Shown one piece after another: positions 15,875 to 24,486 of a stretch of DNA of 64,000 nt (position 1 is its first letter; each line of letters opens with the position of its first letter). Below the pieces are notes generated by a model. That model was not told where the DNA came from and searched no databases. It saw only the letters and a list, made by a program, of their open reading frames with translations. The position numbers and the translations under genes were made by a program. This DNA is from Paraburkholderia atlantica (GTDB lineage Bacteria > Pseudomonadota > Gammaproteobacteria > Burkholderiales > Burkholderiaceae): assembly GCF_009362785.1 (NCBI RefSeq), contig NZ_WHNQ01000028.1, forward strand, positions 1 to 64,000, read 5' to 3'.

Positions 15875-16717
15875 TCAGTTCTTCGCCGCGCACAGTTGTT
15901 CGCGGCTCGCCGACATCGCCGCCTTCGCCGAGAAGCCATAGGGCTCGACGATCTTGGCGAACTCGCCGGAATCCTTCATCTTCTTCAGCTCGACATCGAA
16001 CGCATCGCGCAGCGCGGTGTCCTGCTTGCGGAACGCGACGCCGTCGCATTGCACCGGCGTGTTCTGCACCGGCGCGATCGAATCGAGGTTCGGGTCTTTC
16101 GCCTTTGAAAGCAGATCGGTGATCGAAAGAAGCGGCAACGCGAATACATCGATGCGGCCGTCCTGCAGCATCTTCAGACCGCTTTGCCCGTCCGGCACGA
16201 TGACCACGCGGTCGGTCGGAATATTCGCGGCGGTCGCGAGCTTCTGCTCGGTCGTGCCGCCTTCCACACCGATCACCGCTTTCGGATCTTTCGCGATTTC
16301 CTCGTAGCTCTTGATGCCCTTCGTGTTGCCCTTCTTGACCGCGAACGCTTCAACCGCGCACAGCACCGGCTGCGAATAGGCGACGGCGGCGCAACGCTGC
16401 GGCGTCATAAAGAGCCCCGCCGCAATCGCGTCATGCCGCCCGGCCGCGAGGCCCGGAATCATCGCGCCATACTCGGAGACCGACGCGACCACGTCGTTGA
16501 CGCCCAGCTTCTTGAACCCCGCGCGCGCGACATCGGGCGCCGCGCCCGTCACTTTGCCGTCGGCGCCGACTGCGGTGAACGGCGGTTCGTTCGCGATCGC
16601 GATGCGAGCGAAACCTTGCTGGCGCATCTGCGTGAGCTTATCGTCGGCGGCGTATGCGAGGCTCGCGAGCGTCAGCAGCGACAACCCTCCTGCAATCAGA
16701 ATCCCCTTCAGCTTCAT
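15875..16717 (-). CDS. ehuB: Ectoine-binding periplasmic protein EhuB
   Basis: 280 residues, solute-binding protein family 3. A signal peptide (KGILIAGGLSLLTLASLAYA) is followed by the two-lobed binding domain starting IAIANEPPFTAVGADGKVTG, with GRHDAIAAGLFMTPQRCAAV in lobe 1 and IGVEGGTTEQKLATAANIP at the hinge. It captures ectoine or hydroxyectoine in the periplasm for EhuCD. It sits 83 bp after ehuA and 74 bp before ehuC. Confidence 0.88.
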   Translation of the reverse strand: MKLKGILIAGGLSLLTLASLAYAADDKLTQMRQQGFARIAIANEPPFTAVGADGKVTGAAPDVARAGFKKLGVNDVVASVSEYGAMIPGLAAGRHDAIAAGLFMTPQRCAAVAYSQPVLCAVEAFAVKKGNTKGIKSYEEIAKDPKAVIGVEGGTTEQKLATAANIPTDRVVIVPDGQSGLKMLQDGRIDVFALPLLSITDLLSKAKDPNLDSIAPVQNTPVQCDGVAFRKQDTALRDAFDVELKKMKDSGEFAKIVEPYGFSAKAAMSASREQLCAAKN

Positions 16718-16800
16718 GATCTCTGGCTCCTATGGCGTAGTGGTATGACGTAGTAGTGGGTGATGTATAGCGTCGGAAAAACAACCTCTTGCGGCCCGCC

Positions 16801-17703
16801 TCAGATTCGATGACCCGCGGCGAGGATCTTGCGCAGGAAGGTCTGGGTTCGCTCGTGGGTCGGATGCGTGAAGATGTCCTCGGGCTTGCCTTCCTCGACG
16901 ATCCTGCCGCGATCGAAGAACAGCACGCGGTCCGCAAAGTCGTGCGCGAAGCCCATTTCATGCGTGACGAGCAGCATCGTCATATCGGTTTCGCGCGCGA
17001 GCCGCTGCATCACGTTCAGGACTTCTTCAACGAGTTCAGGATCGAGCGCGGACGTTACTTCATCGAACAGCATGATTCGCGGCGCGAGCGCGAGCGCCCG
17101 CGCGATCGCCACGCGCTGCTTCTGCCCGCCCGACAGTTGCGCGGGACGGCTCTTCGCCTTATCGGCCATGCCGACCATGTCGAGCAGTTCCAGCGCGCGC
17201 TTCTCCGCCGACTCGCGGCTCTCGCCCTTGGTCAGCATCGGCGCGAGCGTCACGTTGTCGAGCACGCTCTTGTGCGGAAACAGATTGAAGTGCTGAAACA
17301 CCATGCCGATCTTCTCGCGCATCTTTTGCAGGTGCCGTTCATTCGCGGGCACCATCTGACCGCCGCGCGGCATATGAAACAGTTGTTCGCCGTCGACCTC
17401 GATATGGCCGCCGTCGATCGTCTCGAGCGTCATCAGGATGCGCAGGATCGTCGTCTTGCCCGATCCCGACGGACCGATCAGAGCCAGCTTCTCGCCGGGC
17501 ATCACATCGAGCGATAGTTCGTCGAGCACGGTCAGCGCGCCGTATCGTTTCGTGATCCGGTCGAGTCGGATCAATGGCTTGTTCGCCGGGCCTTCGTCGC
17601 GGCGCGCCCGAGTGCTTGCAGGCGCGGCCGTGCGCTCGGAGGAAAGACTTGCCGGGGCGATGCCTGAAGCGCTCAATAGATCGGTAACTCGCGCAGTGTT
17701 CAT
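16801..17703 (-). CDS. ehuA: Ectoine ABC transporter ATPase EhuA
   Basis: 300 residues, somewhat long because of an extra N-terminal stretch of about 45 residues before the ABC domain (PLIRLDRITKRYG). Walker A is GPSGSGKTT, the signature is LSGGQKQR, and Walker B is RIMLFDEVTSALD; the switch His is in LLVTHEMGF. It powers the ectoine importer. The ATG at 17703 is the first plausible start; ABC ATPases often begin near residue 45 here, so a downstream start is possible. It is the first gene of the leftward ehuABCD-eutA transcript. Confidence 0.9.
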   Translation of the reverse strand: MNTARVTDLLSASGIAPASLSSERTAAPASTRARRDEGPANKPLIRLDRITKRYGALTVLDELSLDVMPGEKLALIGPSGSGKTTILRILMTLETIDGGHIEVDGEQLFHMPRGGQMVPANERHLQKMREKIGMVFQHFNLFPHKSVLDNVTLAPMLTKGESRESAEKRALELLDMVGMADKAKSRPAQLSGGQKQRVAIARALALAPRIMLFDEVTSALDPELVEEVLNVMQRLARETDMTMLLVTHEMGFAHDFADRVLFFDRGRIVEEGKPEDIFTHPTHERTQTFLRKILAAGHRI

Positions 17704-17812
17704 ATCGATTCGATCCCGTTCGTCGTACGTGACTTGAGTCAATGGAATGCGGCTGCGGCGCCGGAAACGCCGGTAATGCGAACCAGAATACGCAGCCATA
17801 TTTGCAAACCAC

Positions 17813-17828
17813 ATTGCTCTAGAACAAT
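17813..17828. promoter_or_regulatory. Candidate EnuR operator A (ehuA/doeA divergent region)
   Basis: The sequence ATTGCTCTAGAACAAT is a palindrome with one mismatched pair, centred on CTAG. It differs by one base from the reverse complement of the site upstream of enuR (31467-31482) and is related to one upstream of eutB (29921-29936). It lies 110 bp before ehuA and 207 bp before doeA. On the minus strand TTGTTC within it could be a -35 element with CAAATA 17 bases on. Confidence 0.6.
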
Positions 17829-18034
17829 TCTTTTTTCCGCACGGGCAAAGGCAGGCGAAGGGTGCACTGCAACAAGCACACCGCATCCGTCGATAACGTC
17901 ACCAACATTGAACTAGCACATTCGGCGGCGTTTTTTCGCGGCATTAGACTGCGGCGAGAAATACCCGTGGCGCCGCATTCACGTGCACCGCGCGCCACTT
18001 CCCGCAACGACGTCACGCTCAGAGAGAGGGGAAG

Positions 18035-19255
18035 ATGTCAGATACGACGCAACAGGAATCGCGAATTGAGGTGCCCGTCGTGCGCCTGCCGTTCGAACGC
18101 GACGAATACGCCGCGCGTCTTGCCAAGACGCGCAAGGCCATGCAGGCGGCCGGCATCGAGCTATTGATCGTGTCGGACCCGACCAATATGGCCTGGCTCA
18201 CCGGCTACGACGGCTGGTCGTTTTACGTGCATCAGTGCGTGCTGCTCGCGCTCGATGGCGAGCCGGTCTGGTTCGGCCGCGGTCAGGACGCGAATGGTGC
18301 AAAACGCACCGTCTTCATGCAGCACGATCAGATCGTCGGCTATCCGGATCACTACGTGCAATCCACCGCGCGTCATCCGATGGACTATCTCGCGCGCGAC
18401 GTGATCGCGGCGCGCGGTTGGGCCAACGCGAAGATCGGCGTCGAAATGGATAACTACTATTTCAGCGCCGCCGCTTATCGCTCGCTCGTCGCGCATCTGC
18501 CGGACGCGAAATGGCAGGACGCGACCGGTCTCGTCAACTGGCAGCGCGCGGTCAAATCGCTACGCGAGATCGAGTACATGCGCGTGGCCGCGCGCATCGT
18601 CGAGAAGATGCACGCGCATATCGTCGAGCGAATCGAGCCGGGCATGCGCAAGAACGACCTCGTCGCGGAGATCTACTCGGCAGGCATTACCGGCATCGAC
18701 GGACATGGCGGCGACTATCCGGCGATCGTGCCGCTGCTGCCGACCGGCGCCGACGCCGCCGCGCCGCATCTGACCTGGGACGACACGCCGTTCGCGAAGG
18801 ACGCCGGCACGTTCTTCGAAATCGCCGGCTGCTTCAAGCGCTATCACTGCCCGCAGTCGCGCACCGTGTATCTGGGCAAGCCGCCGAAGCATTTCATCGA
18901 GGGCGAGCGCGCGGTCGTCGAAGGGATCGAGGCGGGACTTGCCGCGGCGAAACCGGGCAATACCTGCGAGGACATCGCCAATGCGTTCTTCGCGGTGCTG
19001 CATAAATACGGCATCGAGAAGAACAGCCGCTGTGGGTATCCGATCGGCGCGAGCTATCCGCCGGACTGGGGCGAGCGCACGATGAGTCTGCGTCCTGGGG
19101 ACAAGACCGTCCTCGAACCCGGCATGACGTTCCACTTCATGCCGGGCCTGTGGCTCGACGACTGGGGCCTCGAAATCACCGAGAGCATCCTGATCACCAA
19201 GACCGGTGTCGAGACCTTCTGCCGCACGCCACGCAAGCTGTTCGTCAAACCGTAA
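18035..19255 (+). CDS. doeA: Ectoine hydrolase DoeA (EutD)
   Basis: 406 residues, M24 (creatinase/aminopeptidase-fold) family. The N-terminal creatinase-type domain contains LLIVSDPTNMAWLTGYDGWSF; the C-terminal pita-bread domain contains GIDGHGGDYPAIVPLLPTG and ESILITKTGVETF. DoeA opens the ectoine ring hydrolytically to N-acetyl-2,4-diaminobutyrate, the first step of catabolism in the cytoplasm. AGAGAGGGGAAG precedes the ATG. It is divergent from ehuA and shares its control region with it. Confidence 0.92.
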   Translation: MSDTTQQESRIEVPVVRLPFERDEYAARLAKTRKAMQAAGIELLIVSDPTNMAWLTGYDGWSFYVHQCVLLALDGEPVWFGRGQDANGAKRTVFMQHDQIVGYPDHYVQSTARHPMDYLARDVIAARGWANAKIGVEMDNYYFSAAAYRSLVAHLPDAKWQDATGLVNWQRAVKSLREIEYMRVAARIVEKMHAHIVERIEPGMRKNDLVAEIYSAGITGIDGHGGDYPAIVPLLPTGADAAAPHLTWDDTPFAKDAGTFFEIAGCFKRYHCPQSRTVYLGKPPKHFIEGERAVVEGIEAGLAAAKPGNTCEDIANAFFAVLHKYGIEKNSRCGYPIGASYPPDWGERTMSLRPGDKTVLEPGMTFHFMPGLWLDDWGLEITESILITKTGVETFCRTPRKLFVKP

Positions 19256-19319
19256 GCGCACGGGCGTCGTGCCCGCATCGACTCGCGAAGCACGATGCCC
19301 GATCCAACAAGAGGGAAAC

Positions 19320-20411
19320 ATGCTTCCGAAAACGATGAAGGCCGTCGTGCTGACCGGGCACGGCGGCCTCGATAAACTGGTCTATCGCGACGACGTGCCG
19401 GTGCCGGCCTGTGCGGCCGGCGAGGTACTGATCGATGTGACCGCATGCGGTCTCAACAATACCGACGTGTGGGTCCGTCAGGGCGCCTACGGCACCGACG
19501 ACGACCCGCAAGCGGTATCTACGTGGCGACGCGGCCGCTCGACGCTGACGTTTCCGCGCATTCAGGGCGCGGATATCGTCGGACGCGTGGTTGCGGTGGG
19601 TCGCGGCGTCAGCGATGCGCGCATCGGCGAGCGCGTGATCGTCGACGCGTCGATCTACAACCGCGACGACGACAGCCTCGCCGATATCGATTACATCGGC
19701 CATGGCCGCGACGGCGGGTACGCTGAATATGCGGCCGTGCCATCCGAAAACGCGCATCGTGTCGACTCCACCTATTCCGACGCCGAGCTCGCAACGTTCT
19801 GGTGCGCTTATCACACTGGCGAGCAGATGATCGAACGCGCGGCCGTCAAGCGCGGCGAAGCGGTGCTGATTACCGGTGCGTCCGGCGGCGTCGGCTCGGC
19901 CATCATCCAGCTATGCCGCGCGCGCGGCGCAATTCCGTATGCGGTGGTCAGCAAAGGCAAGGAAGAAGCCGTGCTCGCGCTCGGCGCGCAAGGCGTGATG
20001 CTGCGCGACAGCGGCGATTTCATCGCGGACGTCGAACGGATGACCGGTGGCCGGCCCGTCGATGTGGTTGCCGATCTGGTTGGCGGGGCGCTGTTCGGCA
20101 AGCTGTTGAACGTGCTGCGGCCCGAGGGGCGATATACGACCGCGGGCGCGATCGCCGGGCCGGTCGTGCAACTCGACTTGCGCACGATGTATTTGAAGCA
20201 GTTGCAGTTGAATGGATCGTCGCAGGGCACGCGCGGCGCATTCAAACGTGTGCTCGACTATATTCAGAGCGGTACGATTCGACCGGTTCTCGCGGCGACT
20301 TATCCGCTGTCGAAGTTTCATGACGCGCAGACGCGGTTTATGGAAAAGCGCTTCGTGGGGAATATCGTTGTTATTCCGGATCGGCATTACGGCGACGAAG
20401 CTTCGCATTAA
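19320..20411 (+). CDS. Quinone-oxidoreductase-like zinc-type dehydrogenase
   Basis: 363 residues, medium-chain dehydrogenase/reductase. The N-terminal GroES-like domain begins MKAVVLTGHGGLDKLVYRDD and the Rossmann motif is ITGASGGVGSAIIQL. The usual catalytic-zinc Cys is not obvious, and CGLNNTDVWVRQGAY places it near zeta-crystallin/quinone oxidoreductases. GAGGG precedes the ATG at 19320. It follows doeA on the same strand 64 bp downstream, so it may be cotranscribed with ectoine genes, yet it is not a standard member of that pathway. A terminator follows. Confidence 0.8.
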   Translation: MLPKTMKAVVLTGHGGLDKLVYRDDVPVPACAAGEVLIDVTACGLNNTDVWVRQGAYGTDDDPQAVSTWRRGRSTLTFPRIQGADIVGRVVAVGRGVSDARIGERVIVDASIYNRDDDSLADIDYIGHGRDGGYAEYAAVPSENAHRVDSTYSDAELATFWCAYHTGEQMIERAAVKRGEAVLITGASGGVGSAIIQLCRARGAIPYAVVSKGKEEAVLALGAQGVMLRDSGDFIADVERMTGGRPVDVVADLVGGALFGKLLNVLRPEGRYTTAGAIAGPVVQLDLRTMYLKQLQLNGSSQGTRGAFKRVLDYIQSGTIRPVLAATYPLSKFHDAQTRFMEKRFVGNIVVIPDRHYGDEASH

Positions 20412-20487
20412 CTCTCATTGCGATTAAAACACTGGCCGATGCGTTACGGCCCATCTCAGCCCTAGTTGCGCACACGTCATCTTGCGA

Positions 20488-20514
20488 GCCCGCCCCTCAT
20501 GGCGGGTTTTTTTT
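20488..20514 (+). terminator. Rho-independent terminator after the doeA-dehydrogenase transcript
   Basis: GCCCGCC and GGCGGGT form a short GC stem around CCTCAT, followed by eight T residues. It closes the rightward ectoine transcript before the inserted toxin-like module. Confidence 0.85.
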
Positions 20515-20553
20515 CGCGCGTAGCAGTCGTCGTCAATGTTTTTCAAGACAGTC

Positions 20554-20601
20554 TTATCTCGATTTAAAACTGTTGACGTGATTCGTTTCGATGGTTAAGT
20601 A
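20554..20601 (+). promoter_or_regulatory. Promoter-like box shared with the second module
   Basis: TTATCTCGATTTAAA, three variable bases and GTTGAC occur here and again at 45351-45374. The TTGACG end could serve as a -35 element, with TAAGTA 17 bases downstream as a weak -10. The first gene of the module starts about 30 bp further on. Confidence 0.5.
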
Positions 20602-20634
20602 TCCGACATCACCTGAAAGTTCTTGAGGAATCCA

Positions 20635-21060
20635 ATGGAGAAACGGAATCAGGATGGCACTGGAAAGAAGACGCCGGACGAGGAGGTCTGCGACCTTTGT
20701 CGCATTACCTATTCGATCTACGCCAACTTCCCGCCGATGCCGTCGGCACAGGCTATGAATGCGGAAACCGGAGAGTTCTTTCCTTTTGATCGGCTGCGTT
20801 CGCTAGCAACCGGGTACGACATGATCAAAGCGCGAGGTTACGCATGGGCGTGTGATTGTCGCGGACGCTCACGGAAACGATTCGACGAGCAGTTCGTACT
20901 AAAAGATGGTACAGGCCGACCATTCGCGAACGCGCACTATCGGGTGCGTGTTGGCCCGAACGTCGTGGCAAGTGGTGTCACGGACGCTGATGGTCGTACG
21001 CAACGAATCAGTAGCATAGACGCGCGGCGGCTATCGCTTGAAATCAGCCGGGCAACATGA
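20635..21060 (+). CDS. Small protein with C-terminal prealbumin-like domain (candidate effector adaptor)
   Basis: 141 residues. The N-terminal half has two Cys pairs (EVCDLCRI and ACDCRG). The C-terminal 60 residues (FDEQFVLKDGTGRPF, then YRVRVGPN, then GVTDADGRTQRI) are the beta-rich prealbumin/transthyretin-like tail often found in proteins beside type VI secretion spike genes and their cargo. GAGG seven bases before the ATG at 20635 supports the start. It is first in the module, 62 bp before the candidate toxin. Base composition is visibly less GC-rich than the flanking ectoine genes. An adaptor role is inferred. Confidence 0.7.
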   Translation: MEKRNQDGTGKKTPDEEVCDLCRITYSIYANFPPMPSAQAMNAETGEFFPFDRLRSLATGYDMIKARGYAWACDCRGRSRKRFDEQFVLKDGTGRPFANAHYRVRVGPNVVASGVTDADGRTQRISSIDARRLSLEISRAT

Positions 21061-21122
21061 CGCAAAGCGCGCGTAGCTGCGCCCAGAGCATCAAACCTTA
21101 AACTTCAACTGGAGAAGCTAGA

Positions 21123-22073
21123 ATGCCGGACAATGCAAATTGGGTAACGGTTCACGACTCCGCATTTACCAACACAAATCCGGACTCATGTGTTGAAGTT
21201 CGGATTGCATCGAACCTCTTGTCATGGGAAATTCCGGACAACAGGTATGACGACAAGTTGCCTGTAATTCCATCGTCCGCGCGCGTGCAGCACGGAAAGA
21301 TTCTGTACCGTATGCCGATCAAAGCTAAGGTTAAAAGCCTTGGCGGTCCGGCGCTTTCCGGCCGCACTATATCGATCAAGAGTAGCCGTATGAACGATAC
21401 GGTACGGGTTGCGGGGCCAACCGATTGGAACGGTTGCGCGATGATCATTCTTGAGTCGCGCGAACCGGGAGACCTGACGTTATCGATAGCGGACGAAGAT
21501 ATAACGTCGGTTCCTCTTCCCATAACTCTGAAAGAAGCGTGGTATGAATCCGGTTTTCACATTACGCATTACATCATTGCGGACGAACGCGATGCGCATG
21601 GTCCCATGGTGCAAGCACGTGGCGTGTCTGGTAGTCACCGCCAAGATTTCTTATACGGAGCGGGCGGCGTACCAATGCAAGGAACGGGCGAAACGTTGGA
21701 TCATCGGTTCATTCGCTGGAACGGCGGTGGCGGTGGATGGCATCACAACGCCGCCGGGAATCCTGATATCTTGAACAATCCCGCTCAAGCGCGGCTGAGT
21801 GAAACAGACGCTGCGCACGGTCGATTTGCCGATGTTGTCGCCAATCGCTCGATCGCTGTTGATCCCACTGTCATTCCCCCACGATCTCGCGTCTATATTA
21901 CTTCTGGCAACGGTAGCCGAGTAGTCGGGGAACGATCCGCCGATGATACCGGCGGGGGTATTCGCGGCGCACATATCGACCATTTTAGTGGCCCCGGTAG
22001 CGCCGCTACACGTGCCTGGCAAGCATCTGGCGGTGATTTACAAAATGCGCGGGTCAAATTCCTGGGTTATTAA
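21123..22073 (+). CDS. Candidate peptidoglycan-targeting toxin with C-terminal 3D domain
   Basis: 316 residues and no signal peptide. It opens with WVTVHDSAFTNTNPDS, nearly the same as the start of the metallopeptidase gene at 45788. A middle beta-rich region follows, then from about residue 230 a 3D/MltA-type double-psi barrel: AVDPTVIPPRSRVYI, then D274-D275-T-G-G-G-I-R-G and D286. The DTGG-I-x-G and later Asp are the motif of MltA C-termini and related murein-cleaving proteins. It is followed directly by two exported proteins, as expected of a toxin acting in the periplasm. Activity and secretion route are inferred. Confidence 0.65.
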   Translation: MPDNANWVTVHDSAFTNTNPDSCVEVRIASNLLSWEIPDNRYDDKLPVIPSSARVQHGKILYRMPIKAKVKSLGGPALSGRTISIKSSRMNDTVRVAGPTDWNGCAMIILESREPGDLTLSIADEDITSVPLPITLKEAWYESGFHITHYIIADERDAHGPMVQARGVSGSHRQDFLYGAGGVPMQGTGETLDHRFIRWNGGGGGWHHNAAGNPDILNNPAQARLSETDAAHGRFADVVANRSIAVDPTVIPPRSRVYITSGNGSRVVGERSADDTGGGIRGAHIDHFSGPGSAATRAWQASGGDLQNARVKFLGY

Positions 22074-22550
22074 ATGAAAAGACTGCTTCCGCTCCTGTTG
22101 TGTCTCCCGCTGACTGCTTTCGCGCTAGATGGTACGGGTTCAGTCGATTTCGATTCGTCTATCGTACCGCTATTGAATCAGAGCACGGTTTTAAGAGAAC
22201 TCGTTCTTTGCAACTTCGATATCGTCAGCGATCCAATGGGAACGCGAATTGGAGACGTTCAATCGAAAGCTTTAGGGGGTTCCAGAATCGGGCCTTATTC
22301 GATGTGGGCAAACTGGCGCGGGAATTCAGGTTCAAAACCAGTGGTTCTGACGATAAACACGCGTATAGATTTTATCGACTCGCGTGGCAGGAAGGTCAAT
22401 GGAAGTTTGCTTAAGGCAGTCCGCATTGAAGAGCATATCGATAGCGTGACGATAGGACCTGCGGAACAAGGGCAACCGGAGTCCGTTCCGGGAGGACTAA
22501 AGCACGGCATAGATTTAAAGGCATGCTCTTCCAGATCTTCTAGATCTTGA
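22074..22550 (+). CDS. Exported protein, candidate immunity protein 1
   Basis: 158 residues with a clear signal peptide (KRLLPLLLCLPLTAFA). The mature part is related to the next gene: both have VDFDSSIVPLL / VSFRDDIVPML, then D-x-x-G-x-R-I-G, then GGSRIGPYSMWANW / GGARMGPYKFQAVW, then VVLTINTRIDFID / VTLTIDTKIRFLD. It begins on the base after the toxin stop. Periplasmic location and position suggest it protects against the 3D-domain toxin. The C-terminus ends in a Ser/Arg repeat not seen in its paralog. Confidence 0.65.
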   Translation: MKRLLPLLLCLPLTAFALDGTGSVDFDSSIVPLLNQSTVLRELVLCNFDIVSDPMGTRIGDVQSKALGGSRIGPYSMWANWRGNSGSKPVVLTINTRIDFIDSRGRKVNGSLLKAVRIEEHIDSVTIGPAEQGQPESVPGGLKHGIDLKACSSRSSRS

Positions 22551-22553
22551 ATC

Positions 22554-22988
22554 GTGAATAAAAGGATCTGTGCTCAAAGATTTATGGCTACGCTCGTCGG
22601 AGCGCTATTGATTCCGACCGCTTATGCGGATGGATCGGTCAGTTTTCGCGACGACATTGTTCCAATGCTCAAGGCGCGCGCTGAATTGGAACAGTTCATA
22701 ACTGAAAAATTTTCAGTTACGGATACGGGATGGGGAAACAGGATAGGTAGCGCGACAATGCCGCATATGGGCGGTGCTCGGATGGGACCGTATAAATTTC
22801 AAGCCGTGTGGCATAGCTCCCACGGTGACGTCCCAGTTACGTTGACCATCGACACGAAGATCCGATTTCTCGACAGACACCGGCACGAAATCGTGGGCGG
22901 TGATCTGCGCGAAACACGATCGGTCATCGAAACCTTGGATTCTATCGAAATTGAACCGCCTCACACCTATTCCGCCCGAAGTAAATAA
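22554..22988 (+). CDS. Exported protein, candidate immunity protein 2 (paralog)
   Basis: 144 residues with a signal peptide (ATLVGALLIPTAYA) and the same core as the preceding gene: a shared DIVPML, G-N-R-I-G, GGARMGPYKF and IDTKIRFLDRH pattern. The GTG at 22554 lies three bases after the previous stop; an ATG at 22584 is an alternative start that leaves a shorter signal. Tandem diverged copies fit immunity genes that have drifted to cover different toxin variants. The function is inferred. Confidence 0.6.
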   Translation: MNKRICAQRFMATLVGALLIPTAYADGSVSFRDDIVPMLKARAELEQFITEKFSVTDTGWGNRIGSATMPHMGGARMGPYKFQAVWHSSHGDVPVTLTIDTKIRFLDRHRHEIVGGDLRETRSVIETLDSIEIEPPHTYSARSK

Positions 22989-23028
22989 AAGCCCCAACCA
23001 CAACCCACATCCCAGCAGCCGGGGCTTT
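22988..23028. terminator. Bidirectional terminator between module 1 and doeD
   Basis: AAAGCCCC and GGGGCTTT form an inverted repeat around a long loop of about 25 bases. On the minus strand the stem is followed by TTTTATTT, which suits termination of the leftward doeD transcript. Confidence 0.55.
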
Positions 23029-23044
23029 CTCACACCTCAGTTCA

Positions 23045-24442
23045 TCAAAGCGAAGCAGCCGGCGCAAACACCTGCGACGCCACCTCATCCACCGCCTCGC
23101 GCGTCAGCTTCACGATCTCGTCCACATCACTGCGCGACGTCACCAGCGGCGGCGCAAAGCCGAGAATGTCGCCATGCGGCATTGCCCGCGCGATCAATCC
23201 ACGCTGCATCGCCGCAGCCGACACCCGCGGCCCGACCTTCAGTGCCGCATCGAACGGCGTGCGGAGATCCTTGTCGGCCATGAACTCCAGCGCGGCCAGC
23301 ATGCCCTCGCCGCGCACTTCGCCAACGAGCGGATGCGAGTCGAACGCCGCATGCAATTGCTGGAGCAAATAGGCACCGGTTTGCGCCGCGTTCTGCGTCA
23401 GGTTCTCGCGCTCCAGAATGTCGAGGTTGGCGAGCGCCGCAGCCGCGCAGATTGGATGGCCCGAATACGTCCAGCCATGCCCCAACGCGCCCGATTCCTG
23501 CGATGCCTTATCGATCACATCCCACACGCCTTCGCTGACGATCACGCCCGACAGCGGCGCATACGCACTCGTCAAACCCTTCGCGACGGTGATCAGATCC
23601 GGCTGAATGCCGTAGTGCTGCGCGCCCATCTTCGAGCCGAGCCGGCCGAAACCGCACACCACCTCGTCGCAGATCAGCAGAATGTCGTGCTTCTTCAGCA
23701 CCTGCTGGATCGCGGGCCAGTAACCGGCCGGCGGCGGTACGATGCCGCCCGTGCCCATCACCGGTTCGCCGATAAAGGCCGCGATCGTATCGGCGCCTTC
23801 CCGCGCGATCAGCTTTTCGAGTTCGTCGACGCAGTACGCGACGAACTGCGTTTCGTTCATGCCCGCCGGCGCGCGACGATACCAGTGCGGACACACGGTG
23901 TGCTTGACGCGCTCGACCGGCAGATCGAAGAACTGATGGAAGCTCGGCAAGCCCGTGAGACTACCGGTGACGATACCGGAGCCGTGATAGCCACGGTCGC
24001 GCGAAATGATCTTCTTCTTGTTCGGGCGGCCCTTCACGTTGTTGTAGTACCAGACGAGCTTGATCTGCGTTTCGTTCGCGTCCGAACCCGACAGGCCGTA
24101 GTACACCTTCTTCATGCCCTTCGGCGACCAGTCGATGATGCGCGACGACAACTCGATGATCGTATCGGTCGAGTGACCGACATACGTGTGGTAATAAGCG
24201 AGCTTCTTCGCTTGCTCGTAAATCGCGTCTGCCACTTCGGTGCGGCCATAGCCGATGTTCACGCAGTAAAGGCCGGCAAAAGCATCGATAAACGACTTGC
24301 CTTGATGGTCCTCGATACGGATGCCTTTCGCGCCGGTCACGATCCGGCCCGGCAGCGCGCCGCTCGCGTGATCGTGCGCGTGCGTCGACGGATGCATGAA
24401 GTGCGCGCGATCGGCGCTCAGCAGTTGATCGAATTTAGTCAT
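23045..24442 (-). CDS. doeD: Diaminobutyrate aminotransferase DoeD
   Basis: 465 residues, class III PLP aminotransferase. It has AKKLAYYHTYVGHSTD early, the cofactor region YHGSGIVTGSLTG, ICDEVVCGFGRLGSK with the PLP-binding Asp, and the PLP Lys at K288 (VAKGLTSAYAPLSG). In ectoine catabolism DoeD transfers the amino group of 2,4-diaminobutyrate to give aspartate semialdehyde. It is the last gene of the leftward eutB-eutC-doeB-asnC-doeC-doeD transcript, 44 bp after doeC. Other omega-amino acid substrates are possible on sequence alone; the context supports DoeD. Confidence 0.9.
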   Translation of the reverse strand: MTKFDQLLSADRAHFMHPSTHAHDHASGALPGRIVTGAKGIRIEDHQGKSFIDAFAGLYCVNIGYGRTEVADAIYEQAKKLAYYHTYVGHSTDTIIELSSRIIDWSPKGMKKVYYGLSGSDANETQIKLVWYYNNVKGRPNKKKIISRDRGYHGSGIVTGSLTGLPSFHQFFDLPVERVKHTVCPHWYRRAPAGMNETQFVAYCVDELEKLIAREGADTIAAFIGEPVMGTGGIVPPPAGYWPAIQQVLKKHDILLICDEVVCGFGRLGSKMGAQHYGIQPDLITVAKGLTSAYAPLSGVIVSEGVWDVIDKASQESGALGHGWTYSGHPICAAAALANLDILERENLTQNAAQTGAYLLQQLHAAFDSHPLVGEVRGEGMLAALEFMADKDLRTPFDAALKVGPRVSAAAMQRGLIARAMPHGDILGFAPPLVTSRSDVDEIVKLTREAVDEVASQVFAPAASL

Positions 24443-24486
24443 GGGTCGCTCCTTCGTGTGATGTCTGGATGAATGAATCAGTAGGT

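Noticed and set aside
20554..22988. Module 1 as part of a complete type VI secretion locus
   Set aside because: No vgrG, hcp, PAAR or structural tss gene is in the window; the link rests only on the prealbumin-like tail and layout.
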